A stretch of 64,000 nt of DNA from Blasia pusilla (taxonomy: Eukaryota; Marchantiophyta; Marchantiopsida; Blasiales). The stretch is from positions 22,444,001 to 22,508,000 of the forward strand of contig CM114274.1 in assembly GCA_050084515.1 (NCBI GenBank). Reading direction: 5' to 3'. The translations under genes and the position numbers were made by a program. This document shows positions 11,830-25,283 of this stretch, in pieces (position 1 is the stretch's first letter; each line of letters starts with the position of its first letter). The notes below the pieces were generated by a model that saw nothing but the letters and a program-made list of their open reading frames with translations, did no database searches and had not been told where the DNA came from.

Positions 11830-12434
11830 AATAAAAAAGTATTTGAATAATCCTTCCTCTATATCATGAAAGGAGGGGATTGAATACTACTGATATTATC
11901 TAAATTTAAAATTATTTTTTACTGCTCATTTTCTTTCTGTCACGGGTCAAACATGAAGGCATAGAGATGATCTGGTAAAAAAATAAAATGGAGGGACGTA
12001 TTATCCGTTGACGAATTTTGTCCACGATAAGAAAACTGCACGCGACGAAACCAAAAACAGATACGACTAGATCACATTTTAAAAAACTGAATAGAAGACA
12101 TAGATGTCTCCAGTGAAAAAAAGGACGGAGTAAAAGGAACTATCCGAGCCTTGGCCTGCACTTCACAACTGCAAATCCGAGTCCGTCGGCGTCCGTCCGT
12201 CTCCTTCCCTATCTCCATTTTATCTCCACGTCCCTTGCAGTCGTGGCGCGATGGGATTTGCATCTGCAGCCCGACAAGGACGACCCATCGCTTCTCTCCT
12301 ATGGAGTTGCGGCACGATGGGACTCGGATTTGCAGTTGTACCGCGATTCTTTCCTCTTTCGTTCCACCTCGAGCGGTGGGTAGGAAAGGGCGAGGTGGGT
12401 CTTGGCGATCCGAAGCTGCAGGAGAGGTGGAGTA

Positions 12435-12515
12435 GGGGGACGGGGACGAGGACAGGGACAGGGACAGGGACGGGGACGTGAACGAGGAGGAGCAGGAGGA
12501 GGAGGAGGAGGAGAA
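12435..12515. repeat. Low-complexity GGACRG/GGA repeat in aminopeptidase 5' leader
   Basis: GGGGAC and GGGACA hexamers repeat at about 12438-12478, followed by (GGA)n at about 12484-12511. The tract ends just before the start codon at 12533, so it is probably in the 5' UTR. The antisense Pro-Val and poly-Leu open frame across it is an artefact of the repeat. Confidence 0.75.
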
Positions 12516-12532
12516 TCTGAGACTCTGAAGGA

Positions 12533-15500
12533 ATGGCCGCCATGGCTGGTATTAAATCACCGACGGTTGCAGTGGTTGCACCACGACTAGTTGCACGTCT
12601 CTGCGCAGCAGCTGCAGCATTGCCATCGCGGGCTCTTGTTTCTCCTCTGCCTCCTCGTGGTGCCTGTGCCCTTCGTCGTCGTTGCCGTCGTTGTAGTCAC
12701 CTCTGTTATCGCACTTGCGGCTCCATTTCGTTTACTGACACTACTCCTTTCCTTTGCACCGCCATCACCGCTGCTACCGTGTCGACCTCGGGGATTCTTA
12801 GCAGTACCTCCTGCGGTGCCTTCTTCTCCAGCATGTCGCCGTCCAGGGCAGATCACACGCGACCGCGAGCGTCGCTTACAGCGGAAGTGGGTCTCACCAA
12901 GCCCGCGGAGACTATTCTTCCGAAGGTGGGTGTGGTGGTTGGCTCGTCCGTCGTCCGTCATCTGCTCAGATTGCTCATAGATGTTTATGGATTTGTGACC
13001 ACTTTTTCGCGGCTGTGTGTGTGTGTGGAGCGACGATAGCCAATTCGTCTGGGAGGAAACCTGAGCGGCGAGGATGGGATATCTCGAAGGCCAAGGAGTA
13101 GAGGGTGGAGAAGAGCATGGCTCTCCCTCTTCCCTGTACTGGGGAAAACGTAGGAGAATTGGAGGAATCGTATATTTCGTATTGCTATATGGTCCGTTTC
13201 AGCTCTAGATGTTCGATTCTATGTTGAGGGATTTGGGCTATGGAAGGGTGCGACTGCCCCACTGTGCAGGGAATGTCTTGCACTATGCTGGGCTGCGCGC
13301 TTCAGCCTCAGGGTTTCAAATCCCAACGGAAATCATTCGAACTAGGCTGTTTCAGAGCTCTGTGTTTTCAATGCTCTCTCGAGGAAGTTGAGCTTGCGAA
13401 CTAGGGTCACGACTGCTTCTAACGTGCCTCTCTTTTCATGCCAAATGTTGCACTGGGCTGAGCTCCATAATCTCGCTCCAGGTATTGATACCAAGTCGAG
13501 AAAGTAATGCCAACTGGTCTCTTCAGGGTGAAGATGCCAAACCTGATACTCATGAGAAGTGAATTGCTCCTCTTTCCTGGAAAATATCCTTTTCCCTCCT
13601 GGTTTCGATGAAGTGTCGAGGAAGTGATTCCAACTGGGGTTTTCCAGCTCTGGATGCACAGTTTACTGGTACTGGTCGGGGATTGTCCTTCCTTTAGGTT
13701 TCAAGTCCAAGAAGGAAATGAACCCGGAATCTTTCATCTCTAGACGTTTCACAGGTGCTTGGTCAGGGAAGCTGAGCTTACGAAGAGAGCGACTGTATTT
13801 CATCTTCCTCTCTTTCTATGTAAAACTACCGTCCTTCTCACTCCGGGTTAGAATGCACAGTACGACCCAACCAACCTCTGGCACTCATAGACGTATGTTT
13901 AGTTCTCTTCAGGATCCAAATACCTCGAATACTTTCAGTTATTCAGATTCTATGAGTGTTCATGATTACACGGCGACCGTATTAGACTGCGCAGCTTGTT
14001 TGTCCATTACCAGGCCCTTCCTGGCGCTATAACTCCTGCAGAGGGCAGAGTTTAGTTTCGCCTCAATCTTGGACTTGGATATCTTTTGATTTCTCTTGTC
14101 AAACTGGGTCACAAGTGACAATCGACGGAGAGTTTCTGCATGGATTCATATGTAACCACACTTGTGGTGTTTTGGCAGTGATTCCTTCAAAAAGCTTGAT
14201 TTGAATCATTAGTGGCCACACCTTCAGTAACTCTATGTATTGGTTGGCCTCACTACTTCCCCGTGTTTATGGGAGCAAACCAGAACGGGAGGAGGTCGGC
14301 GAACTTTCTGAGGACTTCTTATTTCTCTTGGTCTGATGTTAAAAAAATGTTTGGCTGCAGATTGCAGTTCGTGGAACAGATGTCAGTGTGGGGGAATGGA
14401 AAGGAGATATTTTGCTCATTGGAGTATTTGAGGCCGGCTTTGGGAAGGATGTTAATGGAATTTTTGAGGATTCTAGGTTGAAGGAAGTAGATGACAGTCT
14501 GGGTGGTATAATTGGAGAGATTGTAGTGGAGGAGGACTTTTCTGGAAAAGTTGGCCAATCATCGTCCGCCCGCGTCTCTGGACATGGATTCAAGAGAATA
14601 GGATTACTAGGGTTAGGGAAGCCAGCAGCAGCTTCATGGAAGACCTGGAAGAGCTTAGGAGAGAATGTCGCTACCGTCTCCAAACCAGCACAGGCCAAGT
14701 CTGTTGCAGTACTGGTGGTGAACCCTCCTGACCTTACATCTGAAGCAAAGCTACTGGCTGCATCTGCTATAGCATCCGGTATGTTTCCTTGATCTCGTTT
14801 CCTGATTAGGAAAAGTATGACTGAGGGTGGTCAAATCAAGAAGATATCTTTTCTTGGTGCACATACTTTCAGTGTGAAAAGTTTGTAGTGCAGCTTACGT
14901 TCTCTTCACGATCCTGCAGGTGCAGTTTTGGGTTCGTTTGAGGACGTGAGATTTAAGTCTGAGGGCAAGAAGCCATTGCTCAACAGTGTCGAGATTCTAG
15001 GTCTGGGCACTGAAGTGTATCTTGCGGATAAGTTGGAGCTGACTGTGAAAGTTGCTGCTGGTGTCATTCTTGCAAAGCAACTAGTCAATGCTCCGCCAAA
15101 TGTACTCATTCCCAGTAGGTTATCTGCTCTCTTATTATGCACACAACTGCTGGCAATCCAGAGATGTCAGTTGGAGGTTATGCTGCCCTGGATCAAGAAT
15201 TGTTTTCAATTTTGACAATCTGTGCCAGGCATGCTAATTCAATCACATTTTACTGGATCTACGTGATCTGAGGCGGTTTCCTTTTGCAGCCATCATCTTG
15301 CTATTTCGCTGAACAGCTTTGGTCGCTATGTATGCCTGGTGCATACTTTCAGGTGTGATGGCAGATGAGGCAGAAAATCTTGCTGCAGAGCACAGTGATG
15401 TGCTCACTGTTAAAATATTGGATGAAGAGGCTTGCAAGAAACTGAAAATGGGCTCCTATCTTGGAGTGGCTGCTGCATCTACAAATCCTCCAAAGTTCAT

Positions 15501-17547
15501 CCACATTCAGTACAAACCACCTACTGGCGACGTGAAGACCAAGGTTGCAATTGTGGGAAAGGGACTCACCTTTGACAGGTATAGTTTTACCTTTACATGT
15601 CTCCAAAATTGCTATTCAGGTCAATCAAATCTGAATTTCAGAGCTAATTTTTGCTTTGTTAGTTAGTCATACATAAACTGATCAAATGCCAAGGTTCCGA
15701 CTGGCATAAATGCCTGTTTGGTGGAAGCTCCTTTCTTCTTGAAATTTCAGGCTTAACAAGTTGGGGTACGGTGATTCTACTGCTGGTTTAGGGCCGCTAG
15801 TATACAATGAAACAGATTTCTGCTTCAGAATAACTTTAGGGTTTTTGTTTGCAGTCTCTTTACTTCCAAGATGATGTAAACTTCCTTGCTTTAATAATAA
15901 TTGAATAATGGGACAGTGGTGGCTACAATTTGAAGACTGGCCCTGGATCCATGATAGAACTTATGAAGTTCGACATGGGTGGTGCTGCAGCAACAATTGG
16001 AGCAGCCAAGGCAGTAGCATCTATCAAACCCCTTGGAGTTGAGGTACTAGTGAAAATAGCCTGCTAAGCTCCATTCAAAAAATGTTTAAGTTCCAATTTC
16101 TCATAGGAACGGTCCTACTCTTGATGGTTTCACAGTTGAGTAAATAAGCATTCCTAGACAGTCTGTCCGGGACATTAGAATCTAGGCTAGAATTACCCTC
16201 AAAGTTGTGACTACGGAATCATTTTCTGGCAGGTCAACTTCATTGTAGCTGCTTGCGAAAATATGATCAGTGGTGGGGGAATGAGACCTGGAGATATTCT
16301 CACAGCCTCCAATGGAAAAACCATTGAGGTGAGGTGCAGATGAGATGTCCTGCTGCACCAAGTTTTGAGATGATTACTATTCACATGTCTACTTTTTTCT
16401 TCCAATTTGCAACTCCCTCTATTGCAGATGCCCTCTTAGGCTTTCCTCTAGGGCCACAATGCATTGGTACCATTGCAGAAATTTTTGCCATGGTGATTCT
16501 GTAGGCTGATGAATGCAGATTTAGGGGGTCCCATGAGTGTTTATATGTGAAGTCTTCATAGAAGTTCTCCATGTCATGTGCTGTGAAGAGCTGAAACTGA
16601 TAGTGAGGAAGGCCTGCAGGTCAACAACACTGATGCAGAGGGTCGCTTGACTCTGGCTGATGCCCTTGTCTATGCATGCAACCTGAAAGTCGATAAGGTT
16701 TGTGCCATCAACACGAACTGCCCTTGGTTGTATAAGCTCCAACTTGCTCTTGGAATCGTAAGCCATTATTGGATCTTATTTGTGAAACTGTGAAACCGAA
16801 TTTTACTACTGACTAAACAGGAATTTTATTCAATGAGCCATATCAGAAGAAAAGTTGTTTATTTTGCAGATTGTTGATCTTGCAACTTTGACAGGAGCTT
16901 GCATTATAGCACTGGGAAATGATATTGGAGGTAAGATCGAGAGACTTAATTTCGGTTTCAGTTGGCAATTTTTCTCAGTGGTCCTTTCATTCTCCTGGTC
17001 CTTGTGGTTGCACTAAATAGTTTTGCGTGGCTTTTGCATTTGTCCTTGAACAAACCTGACAAGGGTTGAGAGTTGGATTGATCCTTACTCTTCATGTTTT
17101 GACTTCCAGGAATGTTCACTCCAAGCGATGATTTGGCAGCAGAGCTCTCTTCTGCATCTCAATCTGCAGGAGAGAAACTATGGAGAATGCCGATGGAAGA
17201 TGGCTACTGGGAAATGATGAAATCTGGTATTGCCGATATGGTAAACACAGGTGGTCGTCCTGGTGGTTCCATCACCGCAGCCCTTTTCTTGAAGCAGGTA
17301 AGATGAGTTCTTGACTGTTCACTGTCGGACAACTTCATTTTCAGTAAGTTCCAGTAATGGAAAGTCGCTGACATACAGTTTCTCTGTGAATCGGGATGAA
17401 CCATTGCAGTTTGTAGATGAGAATATTGCCTGGGCCCACTTGGATATTGCTGGGCCTGTTTGGAGTGCTGAGAAGAAGAGTGCAACAGGATTTGCAGTGG
17501 CAACTCTCCTCAATTGGGTTGTCAAACAATCATCAGGGCCAAGTTGA
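12533..17547 (+). CDS. LAP: Leucyl aminopeptidase, M17 family, probably plastid-targeted
   Basis: Complete ten-exon gene, 639 aa. Exons: 12533-12925, 14361-14778, 14920-15114, 15353-15578, 15917-16043, 16233-16328, 16620-16697, 16870-16930, 17110-17297, 17410-17547. All introns are GT-AG and phases agree throughout. Residues 1-130 are Ala-, Ser- and Arg-rich like a transit peptide. The N-domain starts in exon 2 ([11 protein letters not shown]). The catalytic half is intact: K405 and D410 in [13 protein letters not shown]417, D430 in KFDMGG, and the M17 signature NTDAEGRL at 488-495 with D490, E492 and R494. These match the two-metal site and catalytic Lys/Arg of the family. Plant enzymes form hexamers that remove N-terminal Leu and process dipeptides in plastid or cytosol. 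Intron 1 (1.4 kb) is the only long one. Coding looks undamaged. Confidence 0.95.
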
Positions 17548-18322
17548 TCTATGCTAACCTGGAAAGTATGGAGTGACTTGAGCAATTAACACATACAGAA
17601 AATGAGGTAACTTCTCGAATGTATGACTCATCCTTCAAGTCAATTTAAAAATATGCAATTGCAGCAGGAAACTTAAGAGTGAGTTGTTCATTTCGACTTG
17701 GGCTTCACTTGTTGAAATTTAACAGAACATGTAGGAAAAAGGCTGCTGCAGCATCAGTAGTCCCCATTCTTGAGAGAATGATATCGGCAGGCAAATAGTA
17801 AAGAATATGGCAAGTAAAGAACTCAGCTCTTCATTGCCCTGATTTCCTCTTCAACCCTGCAATTGTCCCCTCTCTTGTAAGTGGTGTTCTGTATTCCATC
17901 AAACACAAGATGCGAGGGTGGCTTTTTGATGGGGAAATGGTGTAGAGCTGATTCAACAAGAGCTCAATACTTTATTACGCCCAAGGTCTTACAAAGTGTC
18001 TTCTGTAGATGTTTGCAGCAACCCTAAGCATGGGGTGGCAAAGGCGGGAGTATTGAGTCTCGACAGCTTTTCCAACTTCAGATCTTAGATCTTGGCCTTC
18101 CTAAGTGATGGAACTAGTCAGCAACCTCCGTCACAAAAGTAAGGTGTTAGCTCAAGGTGAAGTATTGTGGAAATAGTGCATCAGGTATGTGGTATAAATG
18201 TGATTTGAACATTAATGTGCATATTCCAATAAAAACCATTTTATAGTTTTAAAGTGTGATTGTTCCAATCACAATCAACTTTCCTTTTGGGTCATTGAGA
18301 GATGTGCGTGCTCTAGTCTTCA

Positions 18323-18357
18323 TTTGACCCTTTGGGTCCCACGGGCTTTATCATTTC
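18323..18357 (+). repeat. LINE 3'-tail fragment
   Basis: Carries TTTGACCCTTTGGGTCCCAC followed by GGGCTTTATCATTT. The same motif ends the LINE remnant at 57.6-59.0 kb and recurs at 55.9 and 63.3 kb. It is read as an extremely 5'-truncated or decayed LINE insertion. Confidence 0.45.
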
Positions 18358-20710
18358 TGATGAGCCTAAATACTTCAAGATTTGATAAGAATGATCATTT
18401 TTATCTTGTGCTGTTTTTCGTATGAGACCCACTTAGAAACACAAGTTTAGCTAACCGGGTTTGAATTGCACGTTTTGAAATTTTAGGAGAATGCACTCTT
18501 TTTTGTGCTCAAAGATAGCTGAGTAATCTTGAAATAATATCTGAAGAATACCTTGGCCATCTAAACCTTGGGCAAGTGAAAGTCGGATTCAATCAAAGGT
18601 TACCGCAAAATGCATTCAACATAATCCCTCTAAATTGTTCAAGTTATATTCTTCGACTTCGCAGTTTTTTCATTTTTAGTAAGACTATTATCTGAATAGT
18701 GCGAGTGTATCTGTATTTTTGCTAGTTTAGTAAGACCATTATCGGTATGAGGGTGAGGGGTAAATCTTGACATGGGAACAAACGTATAGAAGACATTATT
18801 TTCAAGAAGGGAGAATTTCAAGAAGGGACATAACTTTTCACTTATGAAAAGTCATGTTTGTGGGAAGGGGAGGAGAGCTGGAAAATGGATCAATATTTTC
18901 CAATCTTGGGGAAAAGAGTGAGGAGACCAGCAGGTGAGAATTGTTCTGCCCTTGCCATGTAAGGAAGGATAGAGCTCTACAAACAGTGGACGATGTGAGC
19001 ATGGGAGAATAGAGGAGGGCAAGGTCAGATTCTCCTAATAGATAAGAAGAGTGGATTCTCTTAAGTGAAAAAACGAGTCACGAAAGCACAGAATTGTGGA
19101 TGGAAGAATCTTTCACTTTTTGTAGAGGAACTAGAGAAGGAGATGTTGGTCCTGATGGCGTTTCATATTTGGGGGCAGTGAAGGACACATTAGCCATTTA
19201 CAAGTCTACATCCTTACCATCTTGTGAGCAGGGAGAAACAGGAGATGGGGGAGACAGAGAGAAGTGTTTATGATTCGGACAACTAGTTTTCTTTCCTCCG
19301 GGATAAGAGATGTGTGGAGAAGGTAGTGCCTCATAACAGGTTGATGAGCGCTATAAGAGGAAAGGAGAGAGGTAAGAGGAGGTTGTGTGGAAAGGAATCC
19401 TTTCCTCTCGAGTAACAAGGATAGGTGAGCCCTCTAGTGCAGGGCCCATTAGCAGTAGCACACATTTCATAAAGTTCTAGTTCGTGAATTGGTCCAAATT
19501 CATCCTACTACCAATGTATAACAAATTTAGTAGAGTGCGGATTTTAGTTCGTTCTTAAAAAAGATATCACATGGATTATGGGATGAATTTTATTATCACT
19601 TTATTATATGTGAAATTATATTGTTACATCTTAGGCACATGCGTATCATCATTCCATACTAAGAAAGAAAACATTCAGGATCTTCTAGGTGCAATCTACA
19701 TTTTAGGAATGGTGGGCGATGAGCAGTTCGTTGCCGTATGAAGGGAAAGCATCACCACATGGAGGTGTTGGGGATGTTCCACGTACATGGATATCGTGTG
19801 ATTATGGAGAATATGCCTTAATTAATCCTTGTCCTTCAATTTAAGAGGCCTTATTCTCAAGGGAATTGAGTGCTATGCTTCCGACACTTGGAAAAGCTTC
19901 GCAAAGATGCTTTCAAAGTCTCGTCACTTCAGTGAATCATCTGAGCCCCGGTACACTTTCAGTGCAATTGAGTATTCAAAATCAATTCTTCGCAGCAATC
20001 GCACGAACGTCATAACAAAAAAGTATATATTCATCTTCATAACAATAATCCTTTCGTCAAAAGGATTGTCGTTCCCTTTGTCAATGAAAGCAAGGTTATG
20101 GTTAATAAATGGTGGTTCTATCAAATAAAAAAATCCATGCTTGACACATAACACCATAATAGACAATAAACTCATAAATAAACATCTTAATACAAACATC
20201 TATGTTATGAAAAAGATTATCAAGGATATGAAAAACATGGCAGATGACTTATCTTGCGATGAAAAGAATGATGCACTTCGATAAAAACGTATGATGGAAA
20301 ACCCATGGGAAGTACAAAAGAGGGGGACTCAAAGAGTCAAAACCTGAAGGCCACAACAAGACCAGAAAAGGAAGAAGGGGGCATCTTGCGATGATAGTTG
20401 CTAACACTTTAATTACAAACACCAGGCAGCATGCTTCGTGCTATGCACAAGTTAAGTCATGTTGGAGTAATCAAGCATGCCTTTTATATAGTTCCAAAAA
20501 TTTTCCTCCCATATTGACCAAAAATTTAAATAAGGAATGTGTGGGAGGGAGATCAAGTTTCGAAGGCAGTGAAGAGGAGGAATCCCTCAAAAGCCTCCCT
20601 TAATTGCCCACTTTCCTTGATCCAAGCACAATTACTCACCCAATCGCACTAATGTCTAATTAATTGACCACTCTCTAGAGAAAGAGACGAGAAAGTGTCG
20701 ATCACTGAGG

Positions 20711-21748
20711 CAAGTTTGGGGGATGAGAAAGAAAGGGGACGTGGGGCCCACATAGACATATCCACAAACACGGAATTCGTCTATATGTACCCTTGTTGAT
20801 TTTATTTATGGTATTAATAGGACGTGTATCTACAATTGATACAAAAGTGTGCAGATTGCATATATCTCCACATGAAATACATGCTTCCAATATTTTTTCT
20901 TTGGCATCTTCAAATATTTCTCCAAATTTCTTGAGCTGAACTTCTATATTATGATGGGTTGGTCAAGAAACTAAAAACAAGTTTTGATTCTAACGTGGCA
21001 TATACAATGTAACACAAAATTTCTGAGCAAGATGAAAAGACTTTTCATCTTGCTTGCGTGAGACCTGACACATTGAGATAATTCTACGTGCAAGAATGCC
21101 ACTAACATCATTATTCTTTGACTATAAGATTATGAAATGAGGATATTTGACCTATTTCCCTTGAGGATGGATCTGAATCCTAGTGTGCCTCCTCGGCAGA
21201 GTATTTAGGGTTTTAGTACTCAATGCGACGGATTTTTTTTCAAAAAAATCAAGATTTTAGCTCAAAATTTCAAAGTCAACTTTTTCATTTGAGCCTAGAG
21301 GACATACTAAAGTTGGAGCTAAGAAAATACTTAAGTATATAATATGCATTGAGTAATCATTTGAGAAGTATGGATCGAGTACCCAAGTTGAAGTGGAGGC
21401 AAGACATCTTAGAATAAGAATACATGATTGGACTAGAAGCTCATAAGTACCATACGATGCCTAATGTGAAAATTATATCTATTGCCCAATATTGAGGAAT
21501 CAAGGAAAATGATCTTCGCAATAGTTTTCTACATTTTGAATTCAAGTACGATTATCAAGGAGCATATTGAGATTTTGTATCTTGTGGTGGATGAGCCTCA
21601 TACTTATGAGCATTGGATGAACCAAGCAAAGCCTATGCACCAAAGTTGTATGTGGAGAAACTCTATATCCTTGAACTTATGTCTGTCCTATGGAAGGACT
21701 TGTCCATATGGGCCCCACCTTCCTGTTCTTTCTCATTCCCCCCACTTG
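20711..21748. repeat. Diverged inverted-repeat pair bounding about 1 kb
   Basis: The arm at about 20711-20770 (GGGGGATGAGAAAGAA, then GTGGGGCCCACATAGACATA) is matched in reverse complement at about 21690-21748. No coding capacity is visible between them. It may be the ends of an old DNA transposon or two opposed copies of a repeat. Confidence 0.4.
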
Positions 21749-22176
21749 CCTTTGTGTTCCATACTCTCTCATTTCTTCTTCCCTCCACCTCCATTTTCTC
21801 CTCTCTTATTGCCCCACTCACCCTTGCCCTACCTTCCATTATGAATTATAAGTGTGGATCCCACCTCTTACAGTCCATATCCAGACTTGTCCTTTTTTGT
21901 ACAATCATGCTATATATGCACACCAATTTACAATAGATTAGAAACCAACAAATGTTTTGGTAGCTCTGATGTGGCTTGCTTGTTTCTTTAATCATCAGAT
22001 ATGAGCAACCATGGAGATCAAAGGTATGACTCATTAGCGATAGTGACCAAAAAGTATATAAATTGGACTTATAAATGGAGGATGGCTTTTATCACCAACA
22101 GGTTAGTTGAACTAACATAAGGTCTTCTCAAAGGGGTCCTTGGTTCAACTCTCCCCTTGGACAGTAGGAGGCGGTC

Positions 22177-22471
22177 AGGGTTGTACACACACAAAGTCTG
22201 TATCTGCGGACTTATGTCTATCCCTAGAATGGACATGTTTTTGCAGGCCCGAGTACGTGCGGCCTGCATCCGAGCCTGGCAAGTCTGTAGTGGGCACCCG
22301 AGCTTGTCTAGCCCTCCATGTGCGCAACTGACCGCCGGGCACAAAACCCGTGCACGTTCGGCCAGTCTAGGTGCTTGCTACGGGCTCAAATGCGGGCCGC
22401 AGGTACCCGAGCAGCATATCCGAAGATATTATCTGTGGACATGTCCGGACTTGTCCATTTTCGTGCAACCT
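22177..22471. repeat. GC-rich dispersed element, copy 2
   Basis: A 295-bp island beginning AGGGTTGTACACACACAAAG and ending TTTTCGTGCAACCT, matching the ends and sub-terminal blocks (TCTGCGGAC, GTGGACATGTCCG) of the element at 8017-8298. Similar length and ends but a diverged interior support a transposon family with conserved termini. Confidence 0.55.
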
Positions 22472-23779
22472 TTAGAGTGATCTCAACCCCAGGGCAGTCA
22501 TATCCCCTACCTAGGACATGGATGGTCTGTGTTCAAGAGAGCGTATGCCTTGTGCCTTTCATGTGTGTGCATTGGCCATACTCTCCGATCAAGAATTTGG
22601 AAAAAAGTTCTAGACCTTCACTCAAAAATCAAATCTCCTCCGTGGAAACCTTGATATAAATGTTGAAATCTAGATGTGAATGTGCTTGTCTGATGTGATG
22701 TCAAGATCACATATGGGGAAGGGATCCCATAAGCCAAGTCGTCTGTCTTTCTGTGGACTCAAAATGACTTCTTCTTCTTCATTGTCTTCTTCTTCTATGG
22801 AAACAATCATCCATATTGAGTGTTGGATATACTCATATTTATCGATGGATCCTCAAAATCCAAATTCTTCCTACCATATAGAATATCTTTTGCGTATATA
22901 AGAAATTAGGAGAAAGTCCATTCAAATGGAGATCAGATTCAAGAGGGTATATTAGAATTTGAGAAACTTGGAGAAAGGTGGAAAAACCACCTTTATTTAT
23001 CTAGTTTAGTCAGAATTAGTAAACATTTATCTAATTTATGTGTTGTCATTTAAGATTGGGAAATATAATACAAACTATTAAATATTGAGTTGATCAAAAT
23101 CGCACAAGGAATGGATAGTTTAGACATTAAAGATTGGGAAGTACAATACAAACTATTAACTATTAAGTTGATCAAGAATTGCACAAGGAATGGGCAGTTG
23201 AGAATGCATATTACAAAGATTTTAACAACATGTTGAGATGGGGAATGTGAGGAGGATGATTGGCGTAATTAATTGACTCAAATTTAGGAATGCCTACAAT
23301 TGCAATTAAGGAAGACTATTCTTGAAACTCGAGGAAAAGTTTCACAATAGAAGTCAAATAGATTTTTACAATTATTGAGGGCAAGACAATAATGTTTGAC
23401 TTACGAGTAAAAGTTTATGATGATAATATTTTCCACATATAGAGTGAATCTTTGATATGTATAGCATTAGGGAATCCCAAAATAAAATATAGTGAAAAAT
23501 ATAGTAAATAAATATATGTAGAAAGAATAGTGGGAAAACCCATCATGCATTTATTGTAGGAAAATAGAAATACAAGCACATTGTGAAAAGAACAAGAAAA
23601 AAAAATTAAGTGGAGAAGTACAATTGTAAAATGAAGAAAAAATCTACCAAGTTATTTAAAAGAGGTAATTAGCCAAAAACTATGATGAAGAAACATACAT
23701 TGTTACTCATGGCAAGAAAACCACTTCAAAATTTATAAAAAAAAAAGAAGAAAAAACCAGACGATTTATAATTTATATA

Positions 23780-24552
23780 TCATACTATTAAGCGTGTTAG
23801 CTCATTGTGAAGACAAATGATTGAATGACACGTATCCTATTTATCCATGAAGCCATTTCATGACTTTTTTCTTTTAATTTTACCCTATACTAAGAAGAAA
23901 ACAACAATGGGCAAGATTTTAATAAGTAAATTATTATTTATTTATTTATAATTTGTAATACTAAATAATATAATACAATTAACTAAAATTCAAACATCTT
24001 CCCATGAAATCCTATAGATTCTCTTTAATTTTAATTCTCTTTTCTAATTTGGAAATTTTTAATGATTTTTTCAAAGTACATGCCAACAAATTATGATAAA
24101 AAATAATTTAAAGTTTAGTTTTGAGTCAAAATTAACATTCCTTTTGGGAAAAAATGAAAAGGATAGTAGGACACTAATGGGACAAGAATTATTCAAAATA
24201 ATGGAAGACATATTGTTTCTAGAATATTTTTAATTTTCAAGTTAGCTTGGGAGAAAATTTTAATTACTTTGTTGGGAAAAAAATCATCAAAATAAGTATT
24301 TTACTTATTGACGGATGGGGATTGGATAAGGGATAAATCAATTTTTCTAAAATCATAAAAATAAAATATATGAAAAAAATTCTTAAACCAAGTTAGATGT
24401 ATTATAAAAAAACATTTGTCTTTCTTTTTTTTCTTTTAAGATTAAATTTTATCCAATATGTGTCCACTAATCTCATACTTTCATCTTCCATATGTGAACT
24501 TTTTCATTCCCAATCATCTCACCAGTGCATTGCACGAGCAAAGACTTACTAA
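23780..24552 (+). mobile_element. Small non-autonomous Helitron (candidate)
   Basis: Starts TCATACTATTAAGCG after an A and ends with a GTGCATTGCAC hairpin followed by GAGCAAAGACTTACTAA, with T next: the TC...hairpin...CTRR layout of plant Helitrons inserted between A and T. Length is 773 bp, AT-rich, with no coding capacity. The ends resemble those of the large Helitrons at 31.0 and 40.9 kb, which could supply the transposase. Confidence 0.6.
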
Positions 24553-24580
24553 TCTATATTATTATTGAAGAATGCCATTT
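24553..24580 (+). mobile_element. 5' terminus of a second Helitron abutting the first
   Basis: TCTATATTATTATTGAAGAA begins exactly after the CTAA end of the upstream Helitron and matches the 5' consensus seen at 31030 (TCTATACTATTAT). Its 3' end was not found, so only the terminus is annotated. Confidence 0.4.
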
Positions 24581-25212
24581 TGTTTTGCAAACATATCTCT
24601 TCTTGATATTTCGCACTTTAAACCAATAGGATGGTTCACCTTATAAACCAATATAATTTAAAATAATACTTAGAATCTTGAAATTTAATTATAAAAGATG
24701 CTTACACCGATGGAAAATCAAAAGAACTCATAATTATAATTTTAGAAATTCCTAGAATTTATAATGCGTCACCACTGACAAGCATAAAATGCCGTTAGAT
24801 AATAAGAATAGTGGTCACAATATAAAAACGATAAGAAGAACAAAATGGAGAGATTCAACGTCATCATATTGATTGTGGGGCATTAAAGAAATAAATACTC
24901 GAAGGAGGCTATGTTATTTTAGGCCCAATTCTATGGAGGGTCGAATGAATGTATGATCGTAGCAAATAACGAGTGTGAAATTGGTAGGTGTGGATGAGGG
25001 GAAGTTGCATTTGTAAAAACACCAACACACCACACCTGGGATAATTTTTCAAACAACTTTTGGCCCATACCCTGCAACCTAAAAGTCAACATTTTTTAAA
25101 TGCTCTCATGGAATCAACGACTAAGAGAGCCATGGTCAAAGTGTAACCAAGGGACGTCGGGGTAGGGGTATTATTCTGCACGGGACTCCTTTCCAATTCA
25201 CATTTCGTGTAA

Positions 25213-25283
25213 AGCTAATCATGATGAAGATTCATTTTCAGTTCATCATGATTAGCTTGGTCTTCATCATGATGAAGACCAAG
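25213..25283. repeat. Hairpin fused to a 28-bp perfect palindrome
   Basis: A 16-bp perfect stem (AGCTAATCATGATGAA at 25213-25228 with 25242-25257) and 13-nt loop is followed at once by a 28-bp perfect palindrome (25256-25283) centred on CATCATGATG. The two share CATCATGATGA-type core sequence. Confidence 0.8.

Larger units (their letters stand above)
9004..12532. other. AT-rich intergenic DNA and promoter of the aminopeptidase gene
   Basis: Very AT-rich, with internally similar stretches (10850-10990 and 11150-11330 share blocks such as GATATTTTGGGAAAGGAAAA), suggesting old duplicated repeats. No coding exon is seen before about 12.1 kb. From 12,140 composition changes to GC-rich, consistent with the promoter and 5' UTR of the aminopeptidase gene. 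Confidence 0.5.

Noticed and set aside
12151-12590. Open frames rich in Leu/Val/Pro or Gly/Arg before the aminopeptidase
   Set aside because: Produced by the GGACAG/GGA repeat tract, with no splice or domain support.
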